DNA from: Flavobacterium hydatis
GTDB taxonomy: Bacteria > Bacteroidota > Bacteroidia > Flavobacteriales > Flavobacteriaceae
Assembly: GCF_000737695.1 (NCBI RefSeq)
Contig: NZ_JPRM01000024.1
Location: 124,001 to 188,000, forward strand
DNA: 64,000 nt
Direction of reading: 5' to 3'
Shown here: piece after piece, positions 52,365-61,810 of the stretch
How the letters are laid out: each line of letters starts with the position of its first letter
How positions within the stretch are numbered: the first letter of the stretch is position 1
Program-made: the position numbers and the translations under genes
The notes under the pieces: generated by a model
The model's input: the letters and a program-made list of their open reading frames with translations, nothing else
Databases searched by the model: none
Told to the model about the DNA's origin: nothing

Positions 52365-52396
52365 GTACTAAGGTTCTGAGGTGCAAAGGTTCAAAG
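52365..52396 (+). repeat. Octamer-phased array behind recG
   Basis: The units are GGTACTAA, GGTTCTGA, GGTGCAAA and GGTTCAAA, in the sense of recG. It begins 12 bp after the stop codon. Confidence 0.75.
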
Positions 52397-52405
52397 GTTT
52401 CTTGT

Positions 52406-52430
52406 AGAGGCGCACCGCAGTGCGTCTTTA
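52406..52430 (-). repeat. Inverted copy of the GACGCACTGCGG repeat word
   Basis: On the minus strand this reads AAAGACGCACTGCGGTGCGC and then CTCTA, the same word that starts each unit of the 142-145 bp tandem repeat at 60.9-61.3 kb. It contains a GCAC/GTGC hairpin. Confidence 0.7.
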
Positions 52431-52470
52431 TTATAGAGGGATTTAGTAGTTTACACAATATAGCCCCAAA

Positions 52471-52831
52471 CTTGTCTCCCTGACAGAGGAAGGGTCTCCG
52501 TAAGTAACTCAGTAATCGAAGAAAGAATCGAAGAAAAAAAATGAGTATTTACTCTATTTTATATATAGCATATTTACTCCGCCTCATGTGCATGATTATT
52601 AAATCAATTAACCCCTAGAATCACTCCCCTATTAATTTTCGAGTTACTCGCTAATTTGAGAGAGGTTTGAGGTTTTTTATAAACATTGCCAACGGTTTCA
52701 ACCGTTGGAGCGCAATGCATTTTTTACAATCCGTTCCACACGGTTGAAACCGTGGGCTATTTGTGAGCCTTTTAAACCTTTCTTAGATTGCTGAGTTACT
52801 TGCGGAGACCCTTCCTGCGTCAGGGTGACAA
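52471..52831. repeat. Large inverted repeat with 45-bp arms
   Basis: The left arm (52471-52515, from CTTGTCTCCCTGAC to AACTCAGTAA) and right arm (52788-52831, from TTGCTGAGTTAC to TGACAAG) are complementary apart from a few mismatches. The same CTTGTCACCCTGAC...GGGTCTCC word recurs three times at 60.9-61.3 kb. Inside lie two smaller hairpins, CCAACGGTT/AACCGTTGG (52689-52708) and CACGGTT/AACCGTG (52738-52753). The 913-bp gap between recG and the second efflux operon holds no gene. Confidence 0.75.
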
Positions 52832-52904
52832 GCTTAGGATTTTATTGCGGTAAAATTAACCGCAGAGCAAACAAAGACTTTCGCAAAGTTTACTTTTCTA
52901 GTCT

Positions 52905-52970
52905 TAGTACCTCAGAACCTTTGTACCTCAGAACCTCCATAAAAACCTTTGCAACTCTGAACCTTCTTTT
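52905..52970 (-). repeat. Octamer-phased array (minus orientation)
   Basis: Read on the minus strand this gives GGTTCAGA, GTTGCAAA, a short break, then GGTTCTGA, GGTACAAA, GGTTCTGA, GGTACTAA. It faces the array at 52365 across the large inverted repeat. Confidence 0.7.
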
Positions 52971-53204
52971 AAAAAAAAATTACTATCCCATTAAACCTTT
53001 CTTCGGGAACGGAGTCTTAATTCAAATTTTTGAACTTATGTTTAATGTATGAACATTGCAAATCATAGAAAATTAGGGGTTTTGTAACTCATAACCTCCG
53101 TTTCTAATCTTGCTTTTTTACGTCTTATTTTAACTAAAATATTAATATTTGTACATACAATTGTTAAATAAAAAATAAGGTCATAGGTTTTCAATACAAA
53201 AAAC

Positions 53205-53212
53205 TAAATTTG
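53205..53212 (+). promoter_or_regulatory. Candidate -7 box of the second efflux operon
   Basis: TAAATTTG lies 53 bp before the adaptor ATG at 53266. At the -33 position the sequence is GGTTTTC rather than TTG, so the match is partial. Confidence 0.4.
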
Positions 53213-53265
53213 TGAATTCACTTAAAAAACCATAATCTATTAATTCTAGCTTTACCTAAAATCTC

Positions 53266-54324
53266 ATGAAAGTAAAAAACCTTGTATATGCCTTGCTAAT
53301 AATCGGAATTAGCGGATTTATCGCTTACCGAATCGTATCTAATAAAAATAAAAACGACGAATCAAAAGGTCAGAACGGTAAAAACAAAACCACAACAGTT
53401 TCGGGAGTTGTTGTAGACACGCAAACTTTTGATAATAATTTATCTTTATCTGGATCTATTGAAGCCAATGAACAAGTAGAAATTCGTAGTGAAGTTTCGG
53501 GTATTGTCGAAGGAATTTATTTTAGTGAAGGAAGCAACGTAACCAAAGGTCAAGTACTTTTTAAGGTAAATGATATAGAGTTAAGAGCGCAATTAAGACA
53601 AGCAACTACCAAAGAAGGTTTGGCTGCGGAAAACGAAAGAAGAGCTAAACTATTACTTCAAAAAGAAGCGATTAGCCAAGAAGAATATGAGGTTGCAAGA
53701 GCCGACCACGCTTCTGCGCAAGCACAAAGTCAATTAATACGTGCTCAAATTGCAAAAACATCTGTAAAAGCACCATTTTCTGGAAAGATAGGTTTACGAT
53801 CAATTTCTCCGGGAACTTATATTACACCAACAGTTTTGGTTGCTAAATTGGTTAATACAAGTAAACTGAAAATTACATTCTCGATTCCAGAGAAATATGC
53901 AAGTCAGGTAAGAGAGAATTCTATTATCACTTTTACAGTTTCGGGGTCAAATACACTATATACTGCCAAAATTTATGCAATGGAGCCTGAAGTTGCTGTA
54001 GAAACAAGAACTCTTCAGATTAGAGCTATCGCCGAAAATAAAGATGGTAAATTATTTCCAGGAACATTTGCCGATGTAAAATTACCATTGGATATTATAA
54101 AAGATGCTATTGTAGTTCCTACCGAAGCGATTGTACCTGTACAAAACGGTAAAAAAGTCTTTATTTCTAATTTTGGCAAAGCCAAAGAAGTAATGGTAGA
54201 AACTGCTACAAGAACAGATGCGTCTATCTTGATTTTATCTGGTTTAAAAAAGGGAGATACTGTTATAACTAGTGGTGTAATGGCATTGAAGAATGACGAC
54301 GCAATTAAAGTAAAAGTGAAATAA
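53266..54324 (+). CDS. RND efflux adaptor (membrane-fusion protein), second system
   Basis: This 352-residue periplasmic adaptor has an N-terminal membrane anchor (LVYALLIIGISGFIAYRIV, about 5-23) instead of a lipobox. The lipoyl half-motifs are IRSEVSGIVEGIYFSEGSNVTKGQVLF (about 74-100) and KAPFSGKIGLRSISPGTYI (about 168-186), with the alpha-hairpin between them and the beta-barrel and membrane-proximal domains after. It is complete, unlike the adaptor at 17000-18121. It is first in an operon with a pump (76-bp gap) and a TolC protein. Confidence 0.92.
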   Translation: MKVKNLVYALLIIGISGFIAYRIVSNKNKNDESKGQNGKNKTTTVSGVVVDTQTFDNNLSLSGSIEANEQVEIRSEVSGIVEGIYFSEGSNVTKGQVLFKVNDIELRAQLRQATTKEGLAAENERRAKLLLQKEAISQEEYEVARADHASAQAQSQLIRAQIAKTSVKAPFSGKIGLRSISPGTYITPTVLVAKLVNTSKLKITFSIPEKYASQVRENSIITFTVSGSNTLYTAKIYAMEPEVAVETRTLQIRAIAENKDGKLFPGTFADVKLPLDIIKDAIVVPTEAIVPVQNGKKVFISNFGKAKEVMVETATRTDASILILSGLKKGDTVITSGVMALKNDDAIKVKVK

Positions 54325-54400
54325 GTCTAGATTTTAATCGTAAGATTTAGCAATAAATCTGACCCAAAAACCCGAAATCTAAAAAATATAAAATCTCATT

Positions 54401-57400
54401 ATGAGTTTATCAACCACAAGTATAAGAAGGCCTGTACTAACAATTGTTTTGAATCTTGCAATTGTATTGTTCGGTCTTATTGGATATAGCTTTTTAGGCG
54501 TAAGAGAATTTCCGTCTATTGATCCAGCACAAGTCTCTGTTCGTACAAACTATACAGGAGCAAATTCAGACATTATAGAATCTCAAATTACCGAACCACT
54601 AGAGAAAGCTATTAATGCCATTGATGGAATTAGAAATATTACTTCGTCGAGTGTACAAGGAAGTAGTAATATTACAATCGAGTTTAATCTAGATAAAAAT
54701 CTAGAAGAAGCTGCAAATGATGTTCGTGATAAAGTATCGCAAGCCGTTAGAAGTTTACCACAAGATATAGATGCTCCGCCAGTCGTTTCTAAGGCTGATG
54801 CCAATGGTGAATCTATCATTTCGATGACCGTACAAAGTGATACACGAAGCGCACTTGAATTAAGTGATTATGCCGAGAATGTTATTTCGCAACGTTTAGA
54901 AACGATTCCAGGAGTAAGTGGAGTTCAGATTTGGGGACAAAAGCGTTACGCTATGCGTTTATGGATAGATCCTATAAAACTAGCCGCTTATGGTTGTACC
55001 GTATCAGAAGTTCGTAATGCCTTAAATGCGCAAAATGTTGAGCTACCTTCTGGAAAGCTAACAGGAAACAATACCGAACTTACCGTAAAAACAGTCGGAA
55101 ATTTATCTAAACCAGAAGAGTTTAATAATATTATTATCCGTTCAGACGGCGAAAAAATAGTTCGTTTAAGCGATATTGGTAAAGCCGAATTAGGACCTGA
55201 AAACACCGAAACAAAATTGAGTCAATCAGGGCTTCCTATGATTGGTCTTGCAATTGTACCAATGCCAGGAGCTAATTACCTTGATATTTCGAAAGAATTT
55301 TATAAAAAATATGATGCCTTAAAGAAGGATTTACCTAAAGATATTAAGCTTGATATTGCGATAGACAGTACACTTTTTGTAAAGAAATCTGTTCTGGAAG
55401 TTGCCGAAACATTATTAATATCTATCGTTCTGGTAATCCTGATTATCTTTTTGTTTTTTAGAGATTGGGCAATAGCATTTAGACCTTTAATAGATATTCC
55501 AGTTTCCTTGATAGCAACATTTTTTATCATGTGGCTTTTTGGATTCTCGATAAACGTATTAACATTACTTGCAATTGTACTGGCGACGGGACTTGTGGTC
55601 GATGATGGAATTGTGGTAACAGAGAATATCTTTAAGAAAGTTGAAGAAGGAATGTCGCCTATTGAAGCTGCGATTAAAGGATCTAATGAGATATTTTTTG
55701 CAGTAATTTCTATTTCGATAACCCTTGCTGCGGTATTCTTGCCCGTAATATTTTTAGAGGGATTCGTTGGTCGACTATTTCGAGAGTTTGGAGTCGTCAT
55801 AGGAGCGGCAGTACTAATTTCGGCTTTTGTATCCTTGACTTTAACACCAATGTTAAATGCGTATTTAATGAAAGGTGGCGAACAAAAGAAATCAAATTTT
55901 TATCTTAAAACAGAACCTTATTTCGAAAGTTTAAATAAAGGATATGCCGATGCTTTAACTCGTTTTATGAAAAAGAAATGGTTAAGCTTCCCTATTATCG
56001 CTATTTGTTTCGGATTGATTTATTTGTTCTTTAGCATCCTACCAAAAGAAACTGCTCCGTATGATGACAGAAGTGCGTTGGTTTTAAGTGTAACCACTCC
56101 CGAAGGTTCTTCATACGAATATACAGATCGTTTTATGCAGGAACTAGGAAAATTAATTGATGACTCGATTCCGGAGAAAAAAGTAAGTTTAGTAATTACT
56201 TCACCAGGATTTGGATCATCATCTGTAAACAGCGGTAGAGTTAGAATCGCACTTAAGGAACCAGACGAAAGAACGCGTTCTCAAAAAGAAATTGCAGAGA
56301 AATTAACAAAATGGACAAAAAAATATTCTGAAGCAAAAACCTCGGTAACAGAGCAGCCTACAATTGCTGTAAACAGACGTGGAGGATTGCCAATACAGTA
56401 TATTATTCAGGCGCCAACTTTCGAAAAATTGCGAGAAAAAATTCCATTGTTTATGGATGAAGCCAATAAAAACGATACTTTTTCGGTTACAGATGTCAAC
56501 CTGAAATTTAATAAACCTGAAATTAATGTAAGTATCGATCGTGAAAAAGCCGAAAGTTTAGGGATTTCTATTATTGATATTGCACAAACATTACAGCTTT
56601 CTTTAAGCGGACAGCGTTTTGGTTATTTTATCAAAAACGGAAAACAATATCAGGTTATTGGACAATTTGACCAGAAAGACCGTTCGAAACCATTGGACTT
56701 AACTTCGATGTTTGTAAAAAACAAAAAAGGGCAATTAATACAAATGGATAACGTAGTTACCATAGAAGAACAAAGTAATCCGCCACAATTGTATCATAAC
56801 AACAGATATATGTCGGCTACAGTTTCGGCTGGTTTAGCTCCAGGCAAAAGTATCAGCGACGGAATTGATGCTATGAACGAGATAAAAGCCAAGGTTCTTG
56901 ATGATACATTTACAACTGATTTAGGAGGAGAATCACGAGATTTTATTGAGAGTAGCTCTAATACATCATTTGCATTTGGATTGGCTTTATTATTAATTTT
57001 CTTAATCTTATCTGCTCAATTTGAAAGCTTTATAGATCCATTTATTATAATCCTGACTGTACCAATGGCAGTTGCCGGAGCATTATTCTCATTATGGTTA
57101 TTTAACCAAACCTGGAATATCTTTAGCCAGATTGGTACCGTAATGCTTATTGGTCTTGTAACCAAGAATGGTATCTTGATTGTAGAGTTTGCTAACCAAT
57201 TACGAGAACAAGGCAAGCCAAAATTAGAAGCAATTCTAGAAGCTTCGGAAGCACGACTTAGACCAATCTTAATGACGAGTTTGGCGATTGCATTAGGTGC
57301 ATTACCAATTGCAATGTCACTTGGAGCAGCTTCTACAAGCCGTATTGGTATGGGAGTTGTAATTGTAGGAGGAACTATTTTCTCTTTAGTACTTACTTTA

Positions 57401-57499
57401 TTTGTAATTCCTGCCATGTATTTAATGTGGTCTAAAGCACGTAAACATTATCCTGAGTTTGATCATATCGAAGAATATGAAAGAGATAGTAACAAATAA
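54401..57499 (+). CDS. RND efflux pump, inner-membrane subunit, second system
   Basis: This is a 1032-residue HAE1-type antiporter. It begins SLSTTSIRRPVLTIVLNLAI (TM1) and has the full set of 12 TMs and two periplasmic loops. The proton-relay pair is in ATGLVVDDGIVVTENIF (about 393-409), and the second-half motif is IGLVTKNGILIVEFANQL. It differs clearly from the pump at 18130 and belongs to a different branch (MdtC/CeoB-like by general look). No local regulator gene is adjacent upstream. Substrates are unknown. Confidence 0.93.
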   Translation: MSLSTTSIRRPVLTIVLNLAIVLFGLIGYSFLGVREFPSIDPAQVSVRTNYTGANSDIIESQITEPLEKAINAIDGIRNITSSSVQGSSNITIEFNLDKNLEEAANDVRDKVSQAVRSLPQDIDAPPVVSKADANGESIISMTVQSDTRSALELSDYAENVISQRLETIPGVSGVQIWGQKRYAMRLWIDPIKLAAYGCTVSEVRNALNAQNVELPSGKLTGNNTELTVKTVGNLSKPEEFNNIIIRSDGEKIVRLSDIGKAELGPENTETKLSQSGLPMIGLAIVPMPGANYLDISKEFYKKYDALKKDLPKDIKLDIAIDSTLFVKKSVLEVAETLLISIVLVILIIFLFFRDWAIAFRPLIDIPVSLIATFFIMWLFGFSINVLTLLAIVLATGLVVDDGIVVTENIFKKVEEGMSPIEAAIKGSNEIFFAVISISITLAAVFLPVIFLEGFVGRLFREFGVVIGAAVLISAFVSLTLTPMLNAYLMKGGEQKKSNFYLKTEPYFESLNKGYADALTRFMKKKWLSFPIIAICFGLIYLFFSILPKETAPYDDRSALVLSVTTPEGSSYEYTDRFMQELGKLIDDSIPEKKVSLVITSPGFGSSSVNSGRVRIALKEPDERTRSQKEIAEKLTKWTKKYSEAKTSVTEQPTIAVNRRGGLPIQYIIQAPTFEKLREKIPLFMDEANKNDTFSVTDVNLKFNKPEINVSIDREKAESLGISIIDIAQTLQLSLSGQRFGYFIKNGKQYQVIGQFDQKDRSKPLDLTSMFVKNKKGQLIQMDNVVTIEEQSNPPQLYHNNRYMSATVSAGLAPGKSISDGIDAMNEIKAKVLDDTFTTDLGGESRDFIESSSNTSFAFGLALLLIFLILSAQFESFIDPFIIILTVPMAVAGALFSLWLFNQTWNIFSQIGTVMLIGLVTKNGILIVEFANQLREQGKPKLEAILEASEARLRPILMTSLAIALGALPIAMSLGAASTSRIGMGVVIVGGTIFSLVLTLFVIPAMYLMWSKARKHYPEFDHIEEYERDSNK

Positions 57500-57588
57500 T
57501 CTCTAGAACTCACTTTAAATAAAAATAGGAACCACAAATCGTTTTTAAACAAAAATTTGAAGCTGATTTGTGGTAATAAAAATAAAAA

Positions 57589-58902
57589 ATGATGTACACT
57601 AAAACTCTATTTAAATGCTTGGTTTTGTTTCTTTTTTGTGTTGTAAAAAGCAATGCACAAGAAGTTCTTACCATAGAAAACGCAGTAAAAATAGCATTAG
57701 ACAATAATTTTGAAATAAAAATTGCGTCAAATAATTCAAAAATTAATGAAACCAACGCAACTATAGGAAATGCAGGAATGTTGCCTACAGTTACAGCAAC
57801 GGTTGTAGATAATAATAACATACAAAATAGTTCTCAAACACGTCAGGACGGAACTTCAACTTCATTAAAGAATGCAAAAAATAATAGTTTAAATTATGGT
57901 GTTGGATTAGACTGGACAATATTTGATGGTATGCGAATGTTTGCTCAATTAGACCAACTTAAAGAACTACAAAAATTAGGCGATGCCGAATTGCGACGCA
58001 CGATTTTGGTAAAAGTTGGACAGGTTAATTCTACTTACTACGATTTGGTTCAACAACAGCAACAATTAGCAGCATTAGATACTACAATTGTAATTTCTAA
58101 ACAAAGATTAACATTGGCACAAAACCGATTTACCATTGGTAAAGCTTCAAAATTAGAGGTTTTAAATGCGCAAGTAGATTTAAATACGGATCAGGTTTCC
58201 TTATTGAGACAAAAAGAATTATATGCAAATACCAAGATTTTATTAAATCAGATTTTAGCTCGAGATTCCAAAATTAACTTTGCAGTTACAGATGAGGTTA
58301 AGGTTGATAATTCTTTAATTTTAGATAATTTATTAGAATTGGCCAAAAAGCAAAATCCACAATTAGAATCGCAGATTATTAATTTAAGAATTGCCGAATT
58401 GCAATTAAAACAAGTAAAGGCAAATCGCTATCCTACTGTAAAACTAAATACAGGTTATAATTTTTCTGAAAGTCACTCAAGCTTAGGTTTTACAAGTCAA
58501 TCGTCTGCTCGAGGATTAAATTATGGTTTTAGCGCTTCTTTAAATGTATTTGATGGTTTTGCACAACACAGGAATGAAAAAACATCTAAGCTGACAATAG
58601 AAAATACAAAATTTGCTCTAGAACAACAAAATCAAATATTGAGTACACAATTAGCAACTGCTTATCAAACTTACTTAACAAATTTGGAGTTGATACATTT
58701 AGAAGAAAACAACGAAGCAATTGCTAAACAAAACTTAGATATTACGCTAGATAAATTCCGTATCGGAACTATTACAACACTAGAGTTTAGAACCGCGCAG
58801 CTTAATTATGTAAATGCAAAAGTGCGTTTTAGCAATGCTCAATTTGAAGCTAAATTATCTGAAATTGCATTAAAAGAATTAGCGGGAAATATTAGTTTTT
58901 AA
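57589..58902 (+). CDS. TolC-family outer-membrane channel, second system
   Basis: This 437-residue TolC-type protein has a signal peptide (LFKCLVLFLFCVVKSNAQ, cleaved at about residue 24) and no lipobox. Two TolC repeats follow: ENAVKIALDNNFEIKIASNN (about 28-47) and LLELAKKQNPQLESQIINLR, each leading into long paired helices. FRIGTITTLEFRTAQLNYVNA near the end is typical. The start is Met1 or Met2. It ends the operon; the bestrophin gene follows after 27 bp and may be co-transcribed. Confidence 0.91.
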   Translation: MMYTKTLFKCLVLFLFCVVKSNAQEVLTIENAVKIALDNNFEIKIASNNSKINETNATIGNAGMLPTVTATVVDNNNIQNSSQTRQDGTSTSLKNAKNNSLNYGVGLDWTIFDGMRMFAQLDQLKELQKLGDAELRRTILVKVGQVNSTYYDLVQQQQQLAALDTTIVISKQRLTLAQNRFTIGKASKLEVLNAQVDLNTDQVSLLRQKELYANTKILLNQILARDSKINFAVTDEVKVDNSLILDNLLELAKKQNPQLESQIINLRIAELQLKQVKANRYPTVKLNTGYNFSESHSSLGFTSQSSARGLNYGFSASLNVFDGFAQHRNEKTSKLTIENTKFALEQQNQILSTQLATAYQTYLTNLELIHLEENNEAIAKQNLDITLDKFRIGTITTLEFRTAQLNYVNAKVRFSNAQFEAKLSEIALKELAGNISF

Positions 58903-58929
58903 ACTAAATTTGTTTCAAACACATAACAA

Positions 58930-59793
58930 ATGATATCATATAATACTAAAGACTGGTTTACTTTTATCTTTCATTTCCACAAATCAGATACTGTTAGGAA
59001 ACTATTTCCTATCATGATTGCTATTGCAATTTACGCTAGTGCAGTTGGGTATCTGGAAATTTATTATTTTAAGATAGGTAAAAACGATTATATCCAGAAT
59101 ATTCCGATTATGCACGGAATGTTAGGTTTTGTAATTTCGTTACTGCTCGTTTTTAGAACCAATACTGCCTATGATCGCTGGTGGGAAGGAAGAAAATTAT
59201 GGGGAAGTCTGGTAAATAATAGTCGTAATCTTGCTATTAAGCTTTCGGCTATGCTTAAAGATGAAAATGATAGAAAATTTTTCAGAAAATTTATTCCGTT
59301 ATACGCTGAAATTTTGCACAAGCATTTGCATGATTCCGAAACAAGCAAGCAACTTTTTGAGGATGTTGATTTAGAAATTGACCATCATAAACACAAACCA
59401 AATCAGGTAAAAAGAATCATATTTCATAAAATAAATGATTTATACGATGCTAAAAAAATATCTGGAGATCAGCTCATTATTTTAAATGAAGAATTACAAG
59501 CCTTTACAGATGTTTGCGGAGCTTGCGAAAGAATAAAAAACACACCTATTCCCTACTCTTACAGTGCTTTTATTAAAAAATTCATTTTCTTTTACATCAT
59601 GACTTTGCCTTTTGGTTACTCTATTAGTCTAGGTTATTATGTTGCTCCTGTGGTGGTTTTTGTTTTTTATGTATTAGCGAGTTTAGAACTTATTGCCGAG
59701 GAAATAGAAGATCCGTTTGGTGATGATGAGAATGATTTACCTACCAAAAAAATAGCAGAGAATATCAAGAAACATATCGAAGAACTGATTTAA
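58930..59793 (+). CDS. Bestrophin-family membrane channel
   Basis: This 287-residue protein of the bestrophin/UPF0187 family has transmembrane helices near 25-45, 57-75, 213-232 and 234-252. Its signature is LVFRTNTAYDRWWEGRKLWG (about 74-93), followed by NNSRNLAIK. Bacterial members conduct anions or Na+. The C terminus has the acidic EEIEDPFGDDENDLP, the family's acidic-cluster region. It follows the TolC gene by 27 bp on the same strand, though a functional link is not established. Confidence 0.9.
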   Translation: MISYNTKDWFTFIFHFHKSDTVRKLFPIMIAIAIYASAVGYLEIYYFKIGKNDYIQNIPIMHGMLGFVISLLLVFRTNTAYDRWWEGRKLWGSLVNNSRNLAIKLSAMLKDENDRKFFRKFIPLYAEILHKHLHDSETSKQLFEDVDLEIDHHKHKPNQVKRIIFHKINDLYDAKKISGDQLIILNEELQAFTDVCGACERIKNTPIPYSYSAFIKKFIFFYIMTLPFGYSISLGYYVAPVVVFVFYVLASLELIAEEIEDPFGDDENDLPTKKIAENIKKHIEELI

Positions 59794-59866
59794 TTTAACG
59801 TTAAAACTATTCTTAATGTAATTATTTTGCTTAAATTTAAGCTTCCGTCTTAAAATTTTAAAAGCA

Positions 59867-60790
59867 ATGAATAATCAACGTTTTCTAATCAACCCTCTTC
59901 AACTATCAAAAGAAAAATCGTTAAAAACTCTTGTAGAAAACAGGACAATTTATAACTTGAATCATTGCGAGTTAAATATTTTTGAAACATACGAATCATC
60001 AACTTTAGTTCCTTTAAAGTTTGATGATTTGGTTGTAACAAGTATGTTGAGGGGAAAGAAAATAATGCATCTTTTTGATGATCCTGAATTTGATTATTTA
60101 CCCGGAGAAACAGTTGTTGTTCCTGCTAATGTAGAAATGAAAATTGATTTTCCAGATGCATCAAAAAATAATCCTACACAATGCCTGGCTCTGGCAATTG
60201 AGCAATCTAAAATTACAGACACTTTAAATTTCTTAAACGAGCGATATCCTAAAGAAGGAAAAGATGCGTATTGGCAATTAAATTATCAGAATTATTTCTT
60301 TTATAATAATGTTGATATGGCTACTACAATCAATAAACTTATAAAGGAATGCATGAGTACTTCGATAACCAAAGATGTTTTGGCCGATTTGACTTTGAAA
60401 GAATTATTGATTCGAATAATACAAACTCAAACAGTGAAATCTATTGATGAAGGAACGGCAATTCAGGTAAATAATCCAATAAAAGAAGTTACCGAATTCA
60501 TCAAACAGAATTTAAAGGAAAACATGAACTTAAAAAGCTTGAGCGATAAAGCTTGTATGAGTACAGCTTCTTTCTATCGCTTTTTTAAGCGAGAACTAGG
60601 AATGAGTCCGATAGAATATATTCTGAATGAAAAAATAAAATGTGCCAAAAATTTACTCAAAAATCCATCCATACAAATTAATGAGGTTTGTTATTTATCA
60701 GGATTTGGAGATGCCAATTATTTTATCAGATTATTTAAAAAACACGAAGGAATTACACCAAAGCAATATCAGTTGTTGTTTATTAATTAA
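59867..60790 (+). CDS. AraC-family transcriptional regulator
   Basis: This 307-residue regulator has an N-terminal ligand-type domain (about 1-190; cupin-like) and a C-terminal double HTH (about 205-305). The HTH part has LKSLSDKACMSTASFYRFFKRELGMSPIEYILNEKI and EVCYLSGFGDANYFIRLFKKHEGITPKQYQ, the standard AraC/XylS pattern. It lies 580 bp from, and opposite to, the alcohol/aldehyde module on the minus strand, which is a plausible but unproven target. Its stop is directly followed by an octamer array. Confidence 0.9.
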   Translation: MNNQRFLINPLQLSKEKSLKTLVENRTIYNLNHCELNIFETYESSTLVPLKFDDLVVTSMLRGKKIMHLFDDPEFDYLPGETVVVPANVEMKIDFPDASKNNPTQCLALAIEQSKITDTLNFLNERYPKEGKDAYWQLNYQNYFFYNNVDMATTINKLIKECMSTSITKDVLADLTLKELLIRIIQTQTVKSIDEGTAIQVNNPIKEVTEFIKQNLKENMNLKSLSDKACMSTASFYRFFKRELGMSPIEYILNEKIKCAKNLLKNPSIQINEVCYLSGFGDANYFIRLFKKHEGITPKQYQLLFIN

Positions 60791-60868
60791 GGTGCTGAGT
60801 CGCTAAGGTTCTGAGGGACTAAGGTTTTTTAGAAAAGGTGCAAAGGTTCTGAGGTACAAAGAGACAAA
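60791..60868 (+). repeat. Octamer-phased array abutting the AraC gene stop
   Basis: The units GGTGCTGA, GTCGCTAA, GGTTCTGA and GGGACTAA are followed by a 14-bp break and GGTGCAAA, GGTTCTGA, GGTACAAA, GAGACAAA. The first unit begins at the base after the stop codon, in the sense of the gene. Confidence 0.8.
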
Positions 60869-60879
60869 GGTTTCTTCTA

Positions 60880-61312
60880 GAAACGGGAACCAATCTATCT
60901 TGTCATAAAGAAATTTTAGCGCTACATAACCACAAACTTGTCACCCTGACACAGGAAGGGTCTCCACAAGCAACTCGACAATTATTGCACAAAAAAAAGA
61001 CGCACTGCGGTGCGCCTCTACGAGAAACCTTTGAACCGATATATTCTGTTATAAAGAAATTTTAGCAATACATAACCACAAACTTGTCACCATGACGTAG
61101 CAAGAATCTCCACTAGTAACTCAACAATTATTGCACAAAAAAAGACGCACTGCGGTGCGCCTCTACGAGAAACCTTTGAACCGATATACTGTCATAAAGA
61201 ACTTTTAGTACAACGTACCACAATCTTGTCTCTCTGACGCAGGAAGGGTCTCCACTAGTAACTCTGTAATTATTGCCAAAAAAAAGACGCACTGCGGTGC
61301 GCCTCTACGAGA
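60880..61312. repeat. Tandem repeat with a 142-145 bp unit (about 3 copies)
   Basis: The GACGCACTGCGG word occurs at 60999, 61144 and 61286 and the CTTGTC word near 60938, 61083 and 61225, giving a unit of 145 then 142 bp. Each unit holds a hairpin word (GCACTGCGGTGC), CTACGAGAAACCTTTGAACC, CATAA(C) and CTTGTC...CTCCACTAGTAACT. Inverted relatives of both words lie at 52.4-52.8 kb. The 580-bp gap contains no gene. Confidence 0.8.
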
Positions 61313-61313
61313 A

Positions 61314-61372
61314 ACCTTTGTCCCTTTGTATCTCAGAACCTTAGTACCTCAAAAAAAAAACCTTAACACCTT
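61314..61372 (-). repeat. Octamer-phased array abutting the DUF779 gene stop
   Basis: Read on the minus strand from the stop codon this gives GGTGTTAA, a T-rich break, GGTACTAA, GGTTCTGA, GATACAAA, GGGACAAA. It starts at the stop codon of the gene and is in its sense. Confidence 0.75.
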
Positions 61373-61745
61373 AAAGAAAACTTTTAATCGGCTCCAAATC
61401 TTTCTCCTCTTCTTCGGTGAAAATTCGATATTCTATTTGGAATGTTTTTTTTAATGGAGTTTCCAATGAGAATCCGCCAACGCCAAAAGCATCGATTACA
61501 TCGAGAGTAAAATGGGCATGTTTCCAATATTCGAATAAATCTTTGTCTACCCAAAATTCAGTATCTTCGATTATACCAATGCATACATCACCCATTCGTT
61601 GGTAAAAACCACCTTTTTCAAAGCATTGTGGTTGTGTTCCTTCACAACATCCACCGGCTTGATAAAACATTAAATCGCCATGCTTTTCTTTTAATATTTT
61701 TATCAATTCTATAGCTTTATCTGTGGCATCAATTCTTTTTATCAT
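61371..61745 (-). CDS. DUF779-family protein
   Basis: This protein of about 124 residues starts MIKRIDATDKAIELI. The open frame extends to 61769, but the ATG at 61745 gives the family-typical start and avoids the terminator at 61763-61800. The hallmark is FYQAGGCCEGTQPQCFEKGGFY (about 27-48), with its Cys cluster as a possible metal or thiol site. FSLETPL near the end also fits. DUF779 genes commonly neighbour aldehyde dehydrogenases, and one lies upstream on this strand. The function is not established. Confidence 0.85.
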   Translation of the reverse strand: MIKRIDATDKAIELIKILKEKHGDLMFYQAGGCCEGTQPQCFEKGGFYQRMGDVCIGIIEDTEFWVDKDLFEYWKHAHFTLDVIDAFGVGGFSLETPLKKTFQIEYRIFTEEEEKDLEPIKSFL

Positions 61746-61762
61746 GCTTTTTGAATTTAAAA

Positions 61763-61800
61763 AAAGCAACCAACTTTATAATTATAAAGTTGGTTGCTTT
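61763..61800 (-). terminator. Perfect 38-bp palindrome, terminator of the alcohol dehydrogenase gene
   Basis: AAAGCAACCAACTTTATA pairs with its exact complement around AT, giving a 38-bp palindrome with T runs. It lies 10 bp past the dehydrogenase stop and before the DUF779 start, which may therefore have its own promoter or rely on readthrough. Confidence 0.85.
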
Positions 61801-61810
61801 CATGATTTAA

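Noticed and set aside
55300..55800. 166-residue minus-strand open frame in the second pump gene
   Set aside because: It mirrors the proton-relay region of the pump in another frame, so it is a by-product of that sequence.
29842..61372. Possible CRISPR array in the repeat-rich gaps
   Set aside because: The repeat units are directly contiguous octamers or 142-bp units; there are no regular spacers of 30-40 bp between fixed repeats and no cas genes.
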